From positions 17,565,844-17,629,843 of the forward strand of contig NC_037592.1 of assembly GCF_003073045.1 (NCBI RefSeq): DNA of 64,000 bases, written 5' to 3'. The DNA comes from Pomacea canaliculata. Lineage: Eukaryota; Mollusca; Gastropoda; Architaenioglossa; Ampullariidae. Made by a program: the position numbers and the translations under genes. The notes below the pieces were generated by a model, which was given only the letters and a program-made list of their open reading frames with translations, was not told where the DNA came from and ran no database searches. Below are positions 13,110-28,285 of the stretch, piece by piece (the stretch's first letter is position 1; every line of letters starts with the position of its first letter).

Positions 13110-16100
13110 CCTGCACGTTGGTTACAGTTATAACGGAACACAAACTGTATCGAAGGATTTCAATGTGACTGTAGACATCATGAATGCTTCGTTTCTTTGG
13201 CTGCTCCAGATGGTTCGTGCACCTTAACATCGTTTACCAACAAACATGTTCCAGCAATCGGCTCTGGCCAGACAACGAGAGGGACAAGGGACTTGTATCG
13301 TCTTAATCCTCTAAACACTTTACCAACCTAAAAAAAGACTTTGTCTATGAGACCTGCCTGTAATGCAGCAGAAAGGCTGTTGAGAGAGAAACTGCTCTGG
13401 ATCTTCTGTAGACTTCCCATCCCCCCCCTCCACACACACACACACACACAGAATATTTAACGAAATAAACAATTATCTAGCTCAGACAATCCTCCCCACT
13501 AACCTTTACACAAACCTTATCTCTGACAGAAGCTACTGTCTGTTCCAAAAGACCCAGGACATTTCAACACCATCTCTTCCTCCAGAAAAAAACTTCAACA
13601 GTTCGTTATCTATATCTTGGAGGTTGTTCTCAATGAAAACAGAGGCAGGTTTATCTTATCTCGACCTCAGGGAATAAGCAGGTATAGGCTGTCTAGATTG
13701 TGTAACAAAGCTGTGTAGACTGTAACAGAATTGTCTGATAACAGGATGCCTCCAGCTGGACTGTAGTAGTTCCATTTGAATATTTTGTCACTGTGGTCGC
13801 TCGTCTGTTTGCGATTTTTCTTCCCGTCAGTATTTTAATATATTCGTTTATGATATACGTCTATCTATGTACATGTCGACAGTTCTTTTTATATATATAT
13901 ATTCATCTGGGCATACATTCCTGTCAGTGGATTCCTCGGTAGTGTGAGTTGTAGCTCCCCTTAATTTCAGCCTGACAATGTTTGACGGAGATTCTGTCAT
14001 TTTGTGGTCATCCACCCTGTAATACCTTAAGGTGTTTTTATAAAAAGTACTTTCACAGAAATGTGATGCATAGTCAACCTGTTGAAACTATGCCTGTGTG
14101 TAGAAGCAATAGGCACGTGCAATCGTTCCTGCCACGTGCAGAATCACAGATGAAATGTCAATGATGTGTGTGTGTGGGTGTGAGAGAGAGATCTTGTAGG
14201 TGTGCCTATGAATATGTTTTCCTTGACATTGTGTCACGTGCTCATATCTTTTGCCGTGTAACTAGAACTTTATAGACAGTAACTGAGCACATTTCCCATC
14301 TTCTAATTGCCCATTGGGATTAATAAAGTTGGTCATTGTCAATACAAAAAGGTAAATGAGCTTAATAATGGTTTGATGTATAAATGTGTGGAAATGGATT
14401 CCAACCTGGATTGCAGACCCAAATGTGTGTTTGTGTGCGTGCGTTGTGTGAAAGTTTTCGAAGGTAACACCGGAAGATGCATGAACTTTCACCTTTTTCC
14501 TGACAAATTTCTATCTTTTGTGTTGGAACGCGAAATATAGGAACTTTTATAAATGTTATGATTTATAACTTTTATAAATGTTATAATTTATTTGTCTGGC
14601 AGCAGGCATTACACATATCGCAATGATTGATACCTTTCAGTATGCTTCGAACATCGATATACTTCCACGAAATATATCGCCGCCAACCAATGACACTGAA
14701 GCACGGAATACTTTTCTGCTTTCCTGTCAGAACAGCAGCACGATATTTAGCCATTCCGGCGGGACCTATCAACGAAACTGAAGAGGATGATTTCATAATA
14801 TTTGTGCTAGGTGCTAGGTGGCCGTAGGCAGGAACACTAAACAACAAGTGGGAAGTGCTGCTATTCACGATCAAATTCCATTCGGTTACACCATCCAGCA
14901 AGCAAGGTGGTGTTCGTGTATCCTGATTGTCCCGCATTTTGTGGTCTGCCGTTGACTTTTCTCGAGAACAAACAAGTTTATTTTCATATCATTCACATCA
15001 AACACGCCAGTAAGTGAAAGGTGAGTGTACGTGTGTGTGCGCGCGCTTGCGCTACCTCTTTATGCATTCATTTCTCTTCCTGGAAAAGACATATCAGTAT
15101 TTTAATATGTAGCCATCAGCATTCATCATTGAGAACTAAAATGTCCATTCTCTCCTTTGATGCCAAAATTATGATTGAAAGTGTTCCACTAGTTTAAAAT
15201 GTAATCAGCTTATTTATTTTTCTTTGTGTGAATGTCTTTGTCCCATCTTTTTGTGACACATTCCATCGAGAGACTGTCCTCTCTCGCTATCATAGGATGC
15301 TCTATAAGCGCGATAGTAGCTGTCCTCAACGGCCAATATTGTTTTTACACGTGTTAATACAGAGGACGGTTGCCTTTCTCTGTTGTTACCAGAACTTTCA
15401 AGCTCATTGTCCTCGGTGAGTTTAAAAAGCTAGATAATGTAGTGCGAGAACACATTGTTGTCTTTCTTGATTGTTACATACAACACGTCTGTCAAACACT
15501 GTCACACATTCGATGATAAGTATACTGGGCAGAAAGTACTTGAGAGAAGGCGAGATAATGAAAGTGTGGGAAACACTTTGAAAACTATGAACACCTAACT
15601 ATCTTCCGCATGAAATTTAGTATAAGACATATTGCTCTTGTGCTGCCATCTATTTGTCCTAAGGGACTAGTGGGATGCAAGATTCTTCTAATGACCGGTA
15701 AAAGCCCGGTGCAAAATACCTTTTCCCTAAGTCTGGTCTAATACTTCCTCTCCATTCTAGAGAGATATGCCCACGCATCACCATGCCTCATTATGTTCCC
15801 AGCTCTCCCATTAGTTGAGATATCAGAACTTGAATATACCTATGTACTATCCTGACTCTTGTGTCTTCAATGTGTGAAGGAGAGTATCTTGAAAACGGAA
15901 TAGGTTATGTTCACAAGATTTGGCAGGAAAAGGATCTTTCGCCAAACTTTCTCAGAATATTTCTGTTAATTTAAAATTAATTAGAAAAATGTGCACTCCA
16001 CTAATCCTTTAACAGGAGGTCAATTTCGTCAGGGAATGCGACAGGATTGCAAAATATTGAGTATTGCTAGGAAAACTTTTTCTATCCTCATCGTCTTACA

Positions 16101-17685
16101 AACGCCTTTGGAAGTCACAATGTCTTACTTTCAGGCATTCAGGTTTTATAATTTAATCTAAGCAGGATTTCAATTAAAATGTCCTGTCCTTTTAACAGAA
16201 ATATCGTGATCTTGTGTTAGACATGACACTGACAGTGGCAAATGCTATTCTGAAGGCGATAAAATAATCAAACAAGAGTGTTTGGAAACAATGTGTGTAA
16301 ACCTAAACTACAAGACTACTGTATTACCAACCAATACTTCTCCCATAATGCAATACCGCAGAAGCATCAATACAGAGAGCTGTCGTGAGCAGTCCGCACG
16401 CAGAAGTCACTAACGGGTTTTCCACTGTAGCAGTGTAATAAGATCTCAAAAATAGAAGAAAGACACAAAAAAAAAATCCATTCAATCCACTCCCATGACA
16501 GTCATCCCTGCTCCAGGCTTCTGCAGGCGGTGCGAGGAGCCCGGGGAAGGGTATGGGAGGAGGTGTTGCCGGTCCTCCTGATTGCTGCGTGGCATGTTAG
16601 CTGTTTGTCTTGTCCTATCAATTTGTTCCCGGTCCTTCCCGGCCACAACCGCAAAAACAGCGGCAACCTTAGACCGCAGCCTACACTTTCAATGTCTTTG
16701 TCCTCAGCCAGCAGTCTGCGCCTCTCGTCTGCTGTGTTCCAGCCGCATCCAGCTGCACAGCATATCAGAAACTGTCTCACATTTAAGCTACAGCATATTA
16801 GTGCAATAAATTAAGATTCAACCATAGAACCGCAAACTTAATCTGAAAAAAAACCGTGAACCTTTATTCTTGAAAGACATCTCTATATTGTTTACAAGGG
16901 CCAAGCTACCGTGTTTTTTTTTTCTACACAAGTCATTATTATATTTGCGTCAAAACGAGGCTAATGTTGGTAGGTTGTTAGAGACAGGTTCATGTGTAAA
17001 CTAAAGCCGATGTGTAAGTGTTAATCTTAAAATTCATCAGCCAGTTATTGTTGGAAATAATTATAATCACACGAATAACATACCTTCAAGTCTTATCTGG
17101 ACATCAGAACACCATTACAATGCTATCACATGGAGGCTGAAGTTTATCGTACAATGTACACGTCACATTCTGGTTAGTGCTTACCGTGCACAGATTATTA
17201 AGGCGTGTGGGATCCTGCTACAAAAGTATTACAATGATATACACTATATCTGTCACTCTAAGCTAACAATCTTAAATCACTAATCACTGCAACTGCTAGT
17301 CCCTCTGCCACTGTATCAGTAGATGCTATAAGTTCTGATGTCTCACAGTGTAGGAGAAATTACTCTACAAACCTCTCCACACTAATCTAACACTGACCGT
17401 AACAAATTCTGTGAACTATGACCCTACCATAACTACTATAATTCTTCTTTCTTTCCTTAACATAGCTGCTGCTTTCTTTTTTTCTACTTTTTTCACAAGT
17501 GAATGTTTACACTTTCACCAAGTGACATAACTTTATAAACAAACACCTAAACAGACTTTTTTAATATAAGTCTCACAGCTAACCAAATGTTTCAGAAAGC
17601 GAAAATAAAACCTGTGACCGATATGACAGTGGCAGTAAGCAGCTGTCAACTCCAGACCGTATCTCGTGCCACTGTCACCGACGTG
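13110..17685. other. Gene-free stretch with short repeats
   Basis: It contains a CA microsatellite near 13430-13450 after a C-run, a TA run near 13892-13902, and a 26-base AT-rich unit repeated twice near 14538-14590 (core AACTTTTATAAATGTTAT). No exon can be supported. Overlapping open frames at 16502-16814 occur on both strands without domain content. Confidence 0.5.
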
Positions 17686-17690
17686 AAAGC

Positions 17691-17765
17691 GGCCATCTTT
17701 ACCTGTCGTCTGCAGACTTCCGGCGCTCCGCAGCATCGCCTCATTTGCATAAGATGGCGGCGGCA
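17691..17765 (+). promoter_or_regulatory. Candidate core promoter: YY1, ETS, octamer, YY1
   Basis: Within 75 bases lie GGCCATCTT at 17691-17699 (YY1 site, reverse orientation), ACTTCCGG at 17716-17723 (ETS/GABP type), ATTTGCAT at 17743-17750 (octamer) and AAGATGGCGGC at 17751-17761 (YY1 site, forward). YY1 and ETS sites mark TATA-less housekeeping promoters in animals, with YY1 just downstream of the start. The only frame starting at the forward YY1 site is 21 codons long, so the gene it would serve is not visible here. Confidence 0.45.
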
Positions 17766-17849
17766 GTCGTGGCGAGAAGAGGGCGACTGTGTCTGGAGCG
17801 TGATTTACACGGACAATAAACGTACTTGGTGAAAGAACAAACACTTCAT

Positions 17850-20800
17850 GCCCTCGGTTTACTCTCGTGTCCTGCCGCCAGGAGGGTTGCGTTTCACGCT
17901 GAGCGTTGTTTACTGTGCCCCCGACGTCCGAGTCCTGCGTTCAAGTCGCAGGAAAACAAGGAGAGGGAGACAGAGAAACATGGCTACAGACAACGAAGTG
18001 TACGTGACAAACTCTGCTGAAACATAGAAAAATAAATTAAGATTGGGAAACAGGAAAAAAAAACATCCCTTCCACACGTGTGCACAAAAAATGTATTATG
18101 CAAAATATTATCTTGCTGCGCACAATATTTCTCTCCACTTTGTCTAATCTTCCACCTATGCATTCTTTCTATCATCCGTTATCTTTTCATTCGTTATCTA
18201 TCTTTCTTGTTTTCTTTTTTTCGATCTTGAAGACGTTCATGCTAAGGGTTTTGTAATTGCAGACAGGCATGTGTAATACTGTGACGAGGTCTGGATTATA
18301 TCAACAAGCCTACAAATTCCAGATTATACAGACCGGCCAGGGCGGCATGAAAATCAAATTATCATTTAGAGTCATCGCTCCTAGCACGTCTCTGAGCGGA
18401 GCTGAGTAGACGATGACAAAGCTGTTCTTTTTTTGTTTTTTTGTTTTTTTTTTGTCTAGACAATAACTTTCAATAAGATTGGTTCACATACAAACAGAAT
18501 CACAACTGACAGTAAAAGAAGAGCTGGAATACAAAGCACCATCTCATACCACAATACACGACAAATAAAAGAGTATGCGAATCATTCAGTAAAGTCGTAT
18601 ACAAAACATAATAAAACAATACACATCAAACGTCTACAGCAACAGTGGACGACAGAAAAATTAATAAATAAATAAGTAGATTACAGAGCCCAGCATCTCA
18701 TAAAATGGTATAATGGATAGAAGATGTCTGAAGACAGATGGTGAGCAAGCAATGTCATAAAACAGACATAAACCTTACAATGCTTGCTGTATTATTCATT
18801 CTTACTTATGCACACATGCGCAGAGACACCGCCCCCCTCATGTCCCACCACCACCACCACCACCACCACCACCACCGAGCGTTAATACAAACTTTATCCC
18901 GTCATACCTTTCGCAGAAGGGAAGCGACTCTGGCCCAAACATCAGATACCAGTCAACAGAACGATTTCCCATTTCGTTTTCAGAGAGGCTTGTGAACTCT
19001 GTGCTTGCCACTCTGGAAGAACTAACTTTTAGCACTTGCACTTTCTGCACTTTCACTTTTTAAAATGTCTAGAGGGTTTTTCTTCCTCCCCTCTTCCTAA
19101 CATTTGCTCTTCTTTCCTCAGAATGCGGGTTACTGGAACAGATGTCTGAGTTCATGGCACTGCCAGGGCTTTGCAAATAATCTTTTAACGATTTAATTTG
19201 AAAACAACAACAACAACAGCAGCAACAACATAAAGTATTGTGTCCATGTGGATGCTGCTGCTCACGTTTGTGCCCGAACACAGCTGTCGTGTGCAGCTGT
19301 CTGTGCTGTGTGATGGCTCGGTGTGGACAGCTGTCACCCTACTGGAAAAATGACCTGGTCACTAAGTCTGGCACCACTCTGACACTTTATAATACACGGC
19401 CTGATGTCAGCACCTGAGGAGCAAGTGAGGTGTGTTGTATATATATATCATGTTCATGCACATGCACGTATGCAAACGTTTGAGATGCATGTGTATGTGC
19501 GTGTGTGCGTATGAATGTGCTGATTCCTCACTGCCTGTGTGTGTAGAGGTGGAGGTGGGGGATGCGAAAGTGAGAGAGAGAAAGAGAGCTCAATCGATTT
19601 CTTCTATTGTGTGTCAATCCCAATTACAATTTAGATTATTGCAATCAAGCATAATTCAATTTGTTGAGGAAAAAAGAAATTGACACAAAAATGCATGCGT
19701 AGGGGTGGGTGGGTAGGTGTGGAGGGTGTTTAGGTGGGGGGAAATGGGTGAGAGAGAGAGATAGTGAAGAAGAGAAACCAGAGATATAATGTGCACGTGT
19801 ACGCATGTATTATTTTATGCATGCGCTCGGGCTCATATTTATATTTATGTTTTGAATAAAACATGGGTGCATGTATGATATGTTTGATCTTTGTGTGTGT
19901 GTGTTGACATGCACCAGTAGTAGAGCACTGATGTTGCTCGGGGGCTGATGAGCCCCTGACGACAGTCGTGTGTGATTCCGGACGGAATATCCGGACACTA
20001 AATACCGGCTATCAAAAGATTTCAATACAAGCCCCAAGCCAACACGCCAGCGAGACTGGAGTGAGAGGAACAACGAGTCATTCTTCCTTCTGTACCTACA
20101 GTTGTAGCCGAGATTACTTGTACTGTTGCTGGTGTAGCTGAGTATTTACCGAATACTTTTAAAAATAGTTTTAGCTGCACCTTTTGAAGAAACTGGTTTG
20201 AGAGGTGACTGCACGCTTCACTTTTATTTTCAAGATATTTCAACAAATAGACTAAAAAGTCGACATAATTTTAACTATAAAACAACAAAAATAACAACAA
20301 GAAAAAATTATTATGATTTTAATCCACGAAAAACGCATTTTACAATTCGTTCGGGGGTAACATCGGTTTTTTGAAAGTAGGTTATTGTGATAAAATATAA
20401 TTATGTCTTGTTTACAGAATCACTTACGGGTCACAAATCATCAATAACCTGATGGAGCGTAACATTTCATTACTTTCCGCGGGTCACGTGGGGTTACTGA
20501 TATTTCCTGATGTAGCGTGAGATTTGGCTGCTGACTGATTGTCAGGTGAGGTGGTCAGGTGAGAAAACTCCATGGCAAACACTTCAAACGCAGTCGACCG
20601 TGTGAGCTAAGGTCCCTCGCTTCGCTGCTGACTAATAATTTTAGAATCTATTATGTCCTTAAGTCCAGGTAACTGTACACTTCGGAGGTAAATTCACTGT
20701 CGTCGACAAAATGACAAAAATAGAAGCGAACTCTAACATGTCTGAGATCCTGTAATGATGTCTGATTGCTTGGCAATATTATTTTCATGAGGTGAGGGAC

Positions 20801-23800
20801 GGGCAGCAGGACAGTGACGAAGCGTGGAGGGAGGGGGCGGGTGGATAGTCTGTCTTTTCTTTCCACGGGCTAAAAATAGAATCAAACTTTGAGAGCTTGC
20901 GAGACAGTTCGGTGGGAGGAGGTGGGGATGGTGGTAGGTGGGAGGAGGTAGAGATGGGGATGGGTGGGAAAAGAGTTATTAGACACGAGACCCTGTTTTG
21001 GGCACGGTGTGTGATGTGAGGTTACAATAGTGCACTCTGAGACGAGTAAGCCACTATCAACTTCAATTTTGTTTCTTTGGTTTTCTTTCTTTTTTTTTTT
21101 TTTTTTTTTTTTTTTTGCTTTTTTTTTTTTTTAGTAGATTGTAGACGTGGACAAAACAAAAAAAGTTTAAACTCGATCGTCATAAAAATGATCGCACACG
21201 AACGCATCCATTTTTGAAACGCACGCGCACACACAAAATGCTTCAACGCTAGATGGGTGGGGTAGTGCATATTTCAGAATTAGCGACAAATTGCGAAAGT
21301 GAAAACTAAAGGTGAATGTACGCATACAAACAAGGAAGTAGGGGTGAGCAGAAGTTAAGATACAAGTCGGCGATCCCTGACACGCCATCACAGTTTAGGT
21401 TCACGTTAGAAGCATTGTCTAAGTAAGCAATCAGGGGCCAGGAAAGGTCAGCCTATTTCCAGCTCTCTCGCTATTTCTGAGCTCTTCCATCACAATCATG
21501 TGCAGACGATAACTTCCTTTCATCAATGTTCTTCGATGAACACCTCCACCGTATGGACGCCAACACATAAAACACTAAGTAAAATCGTCCATCAGTTTTT
21601 CCACGGCAACCAGGCGCTACCCACAACATGTCAGAACATTGCAAAGTTCCCCATAAATTTCTGACTTCAAGAGGACAAACAACCAAGTCACAAGTAGCCA
21701 TGATTAGACCATTCATTACACTAGTACAAAATTACCACAAGGTGGGAGCAAGGTAGCCGTAATTCAAATTCACTTCGCTTGTATTGGTTGTATTGGTTCG
21801 CATGAAAACTAAAAAAAAAAAAATCATATTAATTATTAAAAGTAGCAGATGCCACGACTGTTGATCTAATTACCCGAAAGTAAGAGATAAAGCAAGTAAT
21901 CACCATATGTACCTTCCTGTATGGAAATAGAAAATTAATTGAAATACAAAGATTTTGTTACAAAATAAATATTTGTTTACGTCTGAAATACAGATAAAAT
22001 AATATAGCTAAGGGAAAGAAGCCCATCAGATTCAAAGTTGTGCAACCTTGAAACTGGATCCATTGTTTTATTCATTATTTCTTGGCCTAATTATTTAAAC
22101 TTTCAGGATCATTATTTCTGTTGTCTATCACTTTTATTAAAACGTGTAATGTTTGAAATAGCGATCAGTGTATCATTCCGAAAAACGTCTACTGCTCCCA
22201 AAACGCTTCGTCACAAAACTGTGAAATGTTCAACCATTGAGCCAGAACACACAAAACATTTCTTTTAAAAAAATTGTGTCACAACAAAACTGGATTGTGG
22301 TAGGTTGAAATCTTACCATGAAAGTATATACAAACTGATCTTTGGTCTTACTCGTAAAACAATTCTCTGGTTATATCTCTTGGAAGGGGCACCACAGTCA
22401 TCAGATGGTCATCTGAGTAGTTGTAGAACGGATAAGGAGTGTCAGCGGTGACAATGCCTTCTCTTCAAATGTCCAAGAAGGCATCGAAACAGCTGTGATT
22501 CCCATCCTGTGTCACTCCCATCTTGTAATTATCCTCTTCCATCTCCTTGAGGGTACACACCAAGGGCGTGACACGATCAACAAGTGACCTGCGGGTCAAG
22601 TGCTAAGCAGTAAAAACTCAGTCAACTCCATCTGTGCTCCTTTCTTGTGCTAATGTTCTGTAGCTAAATGTGATCATGGAAATCCGTCTGATTTGTTCCT
22701 AGATTTCAGTTTCTATTAAATATTTGAACATATTTTAGAAGTCATAGAAATAATCTTAGTAACCCACTCAAGTGTCTGCCGAGAGTTTTATCAAGTACCT
22801 GGCGAGAATATCTTTCCACTGCCTGGCAAGATTTTCCACTTGTCTGCTTACGTCTGTAAAACTGACCTTTGACAGCCTGACTGATGCCCAGCAGTCGCAG
22901 TATAATTGCTATCGGTATTAAGCACATGAAGAGTGTTTTGTATTTGCCTGAGTATAGCATCGATGAAGGAGAAACGAAATATAAATCCCTTCCAACATGT
23001 TAACATTACGATCCATTTTTAAAAAGCTTTTTCAATTATAAATACAACAGTGAAGGTACATTTTCATTATGATTTAGTTAATGTTAACATGAGAAACTCT
23101 CAGAGGAACTACAGAAACTAAATGAGTCTGTTTCCAGTTCATTCTTTTTTTTTTTTTTTTTTTTCTTCTAAGCTAACGGACAGCTCAGGATTATAATGGG
23201 ATATTACAGAAACTAGCGACTGTGCACCTTCCTTTCATTTTTTCCATTCGTAAATGCACAGCCTCTGATTGTAATATTCACTTACCTGTCTTTACTGCAG
23301 TCTGTGGAGCACTCTAGCTCTGTCTTGGGGAAACCGAGGGTTGTAAACTTGTGGTCACTCGAGGAAACGCTGCCCGGGACTCGACAGGCCAGCTACCCGA
23401 TCCACCAGCTTGTGTCCAGCATGTCCCCACAGAAGTCTGTCCACCCCGAACTGTGACAGTGAAGTCCGAGCCGAGAGGTTTATGAGCATGATTGTCATTC
23501 CCCTTATCGAGATAAGAGAAGCTGGTGGCCGTTTGACTTTTCGCACTCTGTACTGACTTACAACCTGTAGATAAGACGTGTCCATTCTGTGGTGACGTGG
23601 ACATGAGCGATAAGCCCCTTGCCCCGTGTGTACAGAGGTTGAGTCTCGAGCTGAATGTGTCCACAACCTTCCCTGGGGTGGAAGGTTCTTGGCTGGAGAT
23701 ATAAAATGGTGGGAGATGATGCGGGTAACCCAGGCGCCTTATCAAGAACGGTATCAACGGCAAAGCCGTTAAATCGAAGGTTTGTTTACTTCATCGCCGA

Positions 23801-26800
23801 CATCCTGGCCTGCCTGTCGGCGTAGTAGTGGTCCACTTCAACGATAAGGCTAATTCTTTGATTGGAGTCGTACATGGCCAGAGCACCCTGCCAGTGTTGT
23901 TTTGCAAAAATCTCGTTTCGACTGTTCCTTCACTTCTTCAGTTGCTCTGGGTAGCCAGGGCTACTGTGTTGCATTGGGGTACTGCGAAAAACGCTTTAAA
24001 AAATAAAACAGACTGGCCCCCTCGTCGGGACAGTTTTGTCTGCAGACGTGTAAAAGAATCAGGTTAGTTTCCTTTGCGTGGGAAAAGGGATGTTTCTAGA
24101 ATAACTGTCCTCTTTTGGAAACGGTTTACAAATGTCCAGTGTCTCTTTCATTTATCAGTGAGCGCGTTTATATAATAATGTGGGATGAAGGGGAGGGCGA
24201 CATGCGTGCGTGCGTGTTCTTCGTTTGACCAGTAGGGAGAACTGTGCTTTAATAATTGAAATAGTGGAATATACTAACACACAACCATATAGATCATCCT
24301 TTGTCTTATGCATTAGCTCAAGTGTTGTGCGTCTAGTGTCTACGGAAGCTGTCCACCCTGAACTGCTCTACACCGCAAGTCCATCCCTGTCAATGTGCTA
24401 TCATGCTTGTTGATATTTTGATGTTTAGAAGTCCATACGTGTACGATTGGGTATGGATGTCGGCATCCGTGTGCGCGTGCAGGTTTCAGAAGCAGCCGCC
24501 GGTAAGTCTTGTACCCGCAGCCATGTTGTGATGGCAATGTCTCCTCTCTACCCGCCTATCGGGTACATCACAATAGCCAAGATTTCCACAATAACGTTTC
24601 TGTTCAGGGATCACTCTTTCAAGAGTTATCACCGAGAGGTGCGATAGCATGTCTAATCAGTTTCAGTGATAAGCAACTGCTATTTCAATAGCCAGCAACG
24701 AGGACATGATCGCAAGATACGGAGCAGTTGTACACACCGTATGTTCACAATAGGCTGTGGGTTCAACGACATTCTTATGCATCCACATGGCATGGTAACA
24801 TCCACGAGATGGCACGTGAGCTAAGGTCACATGACCAACCCTCTGTCCACTCTAGTAGTAACAGCTGGCGTGCACTCGAGGACTCAGTACAAACGTCTTA
24901 CCCTACAAACAGGGGGCGGAGCTGGCAGGTAAATCTTGCCTCTAAGCCACTTGTCATAAAGGTGTGTCACGCGAGCCCACCTCACTATCATACACAATAG
25001 TTTAAACCCGATTTATACTTATATAATGTTTATCGATTTAATCATCAAAATCTACACACATACACTGACCATGAGTCTATTTACAACACAAGTTTTAATG
25101 TTAGTTTTGTGAGGAGGTCTGGGTGAATATTTCTAGTCAACAAAGCACTCATTCACATCAGCCCAAAACAAGGCAACAATATGACACTTATTGAGATTTA
25201 CATTTAATACATCTAATCCAAGGATGCCACAAGGTTCCAGATGTTAATCAGTGTCAGGCATTTGTTTCTGACCACTCATTACTGCTGACAACCAACAAAA
25301 TAAAAGAAAACAAAACTGCAAAACGATGACCATGAGATAAAAACATCAACCAGAAAGCACAAAGCGTTTTTCCATAATATTCCAAGCACTTGGTCACAGC
25401 ATCTCAGCCTGTTGTGCTCGAGTTTTCCAGAAAGCCCTTAGACTACACTCTGCTATCATCATGACATCAGCTGCACCAACCCTTGCGTCCCCGACCCACA
25501 CAATTCCCTTACAAAGCAAAATGCGTACATGAAAACTGTCATGAATTGTAACAATTGCGTCTGACACTCTTCTTGAAAGAGCCAAATAGTCTAGCCTTTA
25601 CATCAGTCAACAATTTAAGACCTAGGAGTTAAATTTTTTAGAGCACATAGCTGAGTTTTGCTTTAAATTGAACAGGCAATGTGTGGGTAGTACTGTTCAG
25701 CACCAAAAAAGTTGGGACTTAGCCAACTCAGTAATACACCAAAATATGTACTGCTGGAAGGCTAACTTTTCAAAGCGTAGAAATTAAAAATAAGATTTCC
25801 AGAACACATGTATGCACTATTGGAAGGAAAAAATATCATACAAACGTTTCTCTATAACAGACCAAATGCATCTAGAGATTTAGTTAATGAAGGTAGTGGG
25901 TGCGAAAATCTATTAGGCTGAAGTTACCAATTTCCGATCAAAGGCATTGCAAGATAATAAGATTGTCTTTGACTCGAGTAATTTATTGACACAAGACGAA
26001 TTACCAAGACAAGTTTTTTTTTGAACATTTTTTTTTATTAAAATGAGTGCCAGGACTACTGTATAAACCAATACTGCTGCTGACAGATACAGTGACAAAT
26101 GTTGGAGTAGGTGATTTTCACAATATAGCAGTCAGAACACTAATCACAAGACCTGCATTATTACAAAATCAAGATATTTTATAGCAGTGCTTCAAATTAC
26201 AAAAGCGTCATGGCATTCACCTTACAGAAACTATGGGCATTCCAGCTGACGAGAAATTTTGCACCATTTAACTATTAATGCTTCAAAACAATATTAGTGA
26301 TAAAAACAAAGCTGGGATCAAATGGAAAAATTGCAGAGGAATTAGTTTTTGTTTTGGGGTGAACATAAAAAGTAGCTTTTTCTCATCATCAGGCTGTGGA
26401 TGCAAATGTTTCCCACCCATTATATGCGTACCGAAGAGAGGCCAGTGGTGTGGATACAGGCAAATGGTGTTGCTGATGTTACAGTAAATGTTCATCTTGA
26501 AATCAAACAGGACAGTTAGATTTTCATCGTTTTGAAAACAAAGGAGAGAAATAGTTCATATCAGTGCCTATTACAGCATAGGATTCGCATTATCACCAAG
26601 TAAATCTGCTCCCTACCAAAGTTTACAAACTCTATAAGTTCGGCAACATTTGTTGCTCTACGCATTTTTTGGTTGCAACAAAAATCTGCTTCAGACTGCA
26701 AGGAGTGTCATGGTTGGAAGGGAGATACACCATAAAACTTCTTGCACACTACAATGCATTATGCCTCAAAGTGTCTCTGGACATTAGCTGGAGAAATCCA

Positions 26801-27400
26801 GTGCTGGATGTACTTGTCAAAGTGATTTTCTGCAGCAGTCTATAACTTATAAAAGCAATAAGGTAAATTCTGGTTGTTGCCGACATCATGAAATGCTGTT
26901 ATATCACAAGTCAAAGTCCAACCAAAGTTAAGTCTAAAATGATTTTGCAAAGCATTACAACTTTACAGATCTTCTGTTCATAATAAGCATTCTTTATGTT
27001 GCTTTTTCTTCTCAATATAATTCTTTAGCACAATGATCCACTTTTAAAATGTTATGTCTTGTCAACTATTATTTGTCTGATATAAAAGCTGAAACAAAGA
27101 ACAGTTATTTCAAACTGTCAAAAGAAAAAAACAAAATCTATCAAGAATGTGCTTTTAATGTGCAACACAAAAATAAACAAATTACTGTTGCAACTGCTAA
27201 AACAAATATCTATGCAAAAACAGTACATCTTTCACATCACCCTCACATTCTGCAAACACTGAAGCAAAGAATATCCCCCCTCCTCCAAAAGAAAAAAAAA
27301 AAAAAACAACCAGATTTGTTCCTAGAATGTTTTTAAAAATGAAACCAAAGTAGCACTATACTTTCCACCACTACAAAACAGAAGTCCGCGTGTCTGGTAC
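17850..27400. other. Long gene-free stretch, simple repeats and G-rich tracts
   Basis: No exon is supported. Visible items are a CAC run at 18846-18876, a CAA/CAG run near 19204-19229, G-rich tracts near 19702-19745 and 20911-20971 with quadruplex potential, a poly-T tract at 21088-21133, another poly-T near 23145-23164, and poly-A near 27290-27306. AATAAA signals on the minus strand occur near 25980 and 26033 and might end a minus-strand transcript. Confidence 0.5.
21088..21133. repeat. Poly-T tract
   Basis: A long interrupted T-run (one C near its start and a GC break) reads as an A-run on the other strand. No target-site duplication or retrotransposon body is recognisable beside it, so I call it simple sequence only. 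Confidence 0.85.
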
Positions 27401-28285
27401 ATTCCAAATCGTCTACAAAGAATTGTGTAATGAACGGAGCACATGGTGGTTGTAAATATATTTCCATCGCTGCGACATTTTTCAGTTACACTTAGGCCAT
27501 GCACTCATTATGGCCTCTAAATCCTTGTCTGTCCATGACGTTCTCGTTTTTCTTGTCATCGCCATTTACCTGGAGACATATAGCCTTCTATACTTGCTCT
27601 TTAGAAAGGGTCGTCATCCGGGATGATAGCTTTGTACGGCTGCTCGTGATGCATCCTTGAAATAAGCCATGTGACTTAAAAAGTGTAGACTATTGGTAAT
27701 CCAACTTAAATAAATGAAAATTGCCGTAAGCGGCGATGACAGGCAACATAGGTACAGCAATCCTTTAGGGGTGGTCTTCTGAGAATCGCTAGTTCTGCCG
27801 GACTTTGGACTGATGTGGGCATAGTTGTTTGCAGAACACATATTGTTTAATCCTGTTAGGTGCCCCCATTGAACACATTTATTCTTCAGCTCTTAATGTT
27901 TTACAAACAGTTCATGACAGAGGTTTTGACATTTTTAATAGAAAGATATTCACAATTTTCTTTGATAAGAATGCATCTGCAAGCTTTCTATTCAGAACTA
28001 ACATCAATCCAGATGTACATTATAGAAATTCTTCTGTTGTCCTCAAAACTATAATAGCTAAGTGTTACATAAAGATTTATGCACTGTTCTGATTCTACCA
28101 CAAAAGCAAAAAATTTAACATTACTTTGAAAATTAAAGTCTTTTCTCTTAAAACAAAACTATATTTAAGGGAAAAAAGTATCAAACCTCATAATAAATAA
28201 AAAATTGGAAAGTCACCACAGTCATACAAAGACTACCACCAACCAAACCATACACATATCCCTGAAAATGATATTTCCACATTAC

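Noticed and set aside
18846-18876. Poly-histidine coding tract
   Set aside because: A CAC microsatellite inside a short frame with no other protein features; simple sequence is the better call.
23314-23763. Minus-strand 149-codon open frame
   Set aside because: No domain or splice context; overlapping frames are also open, as expected in moderately GC-rich non-coding DNA.
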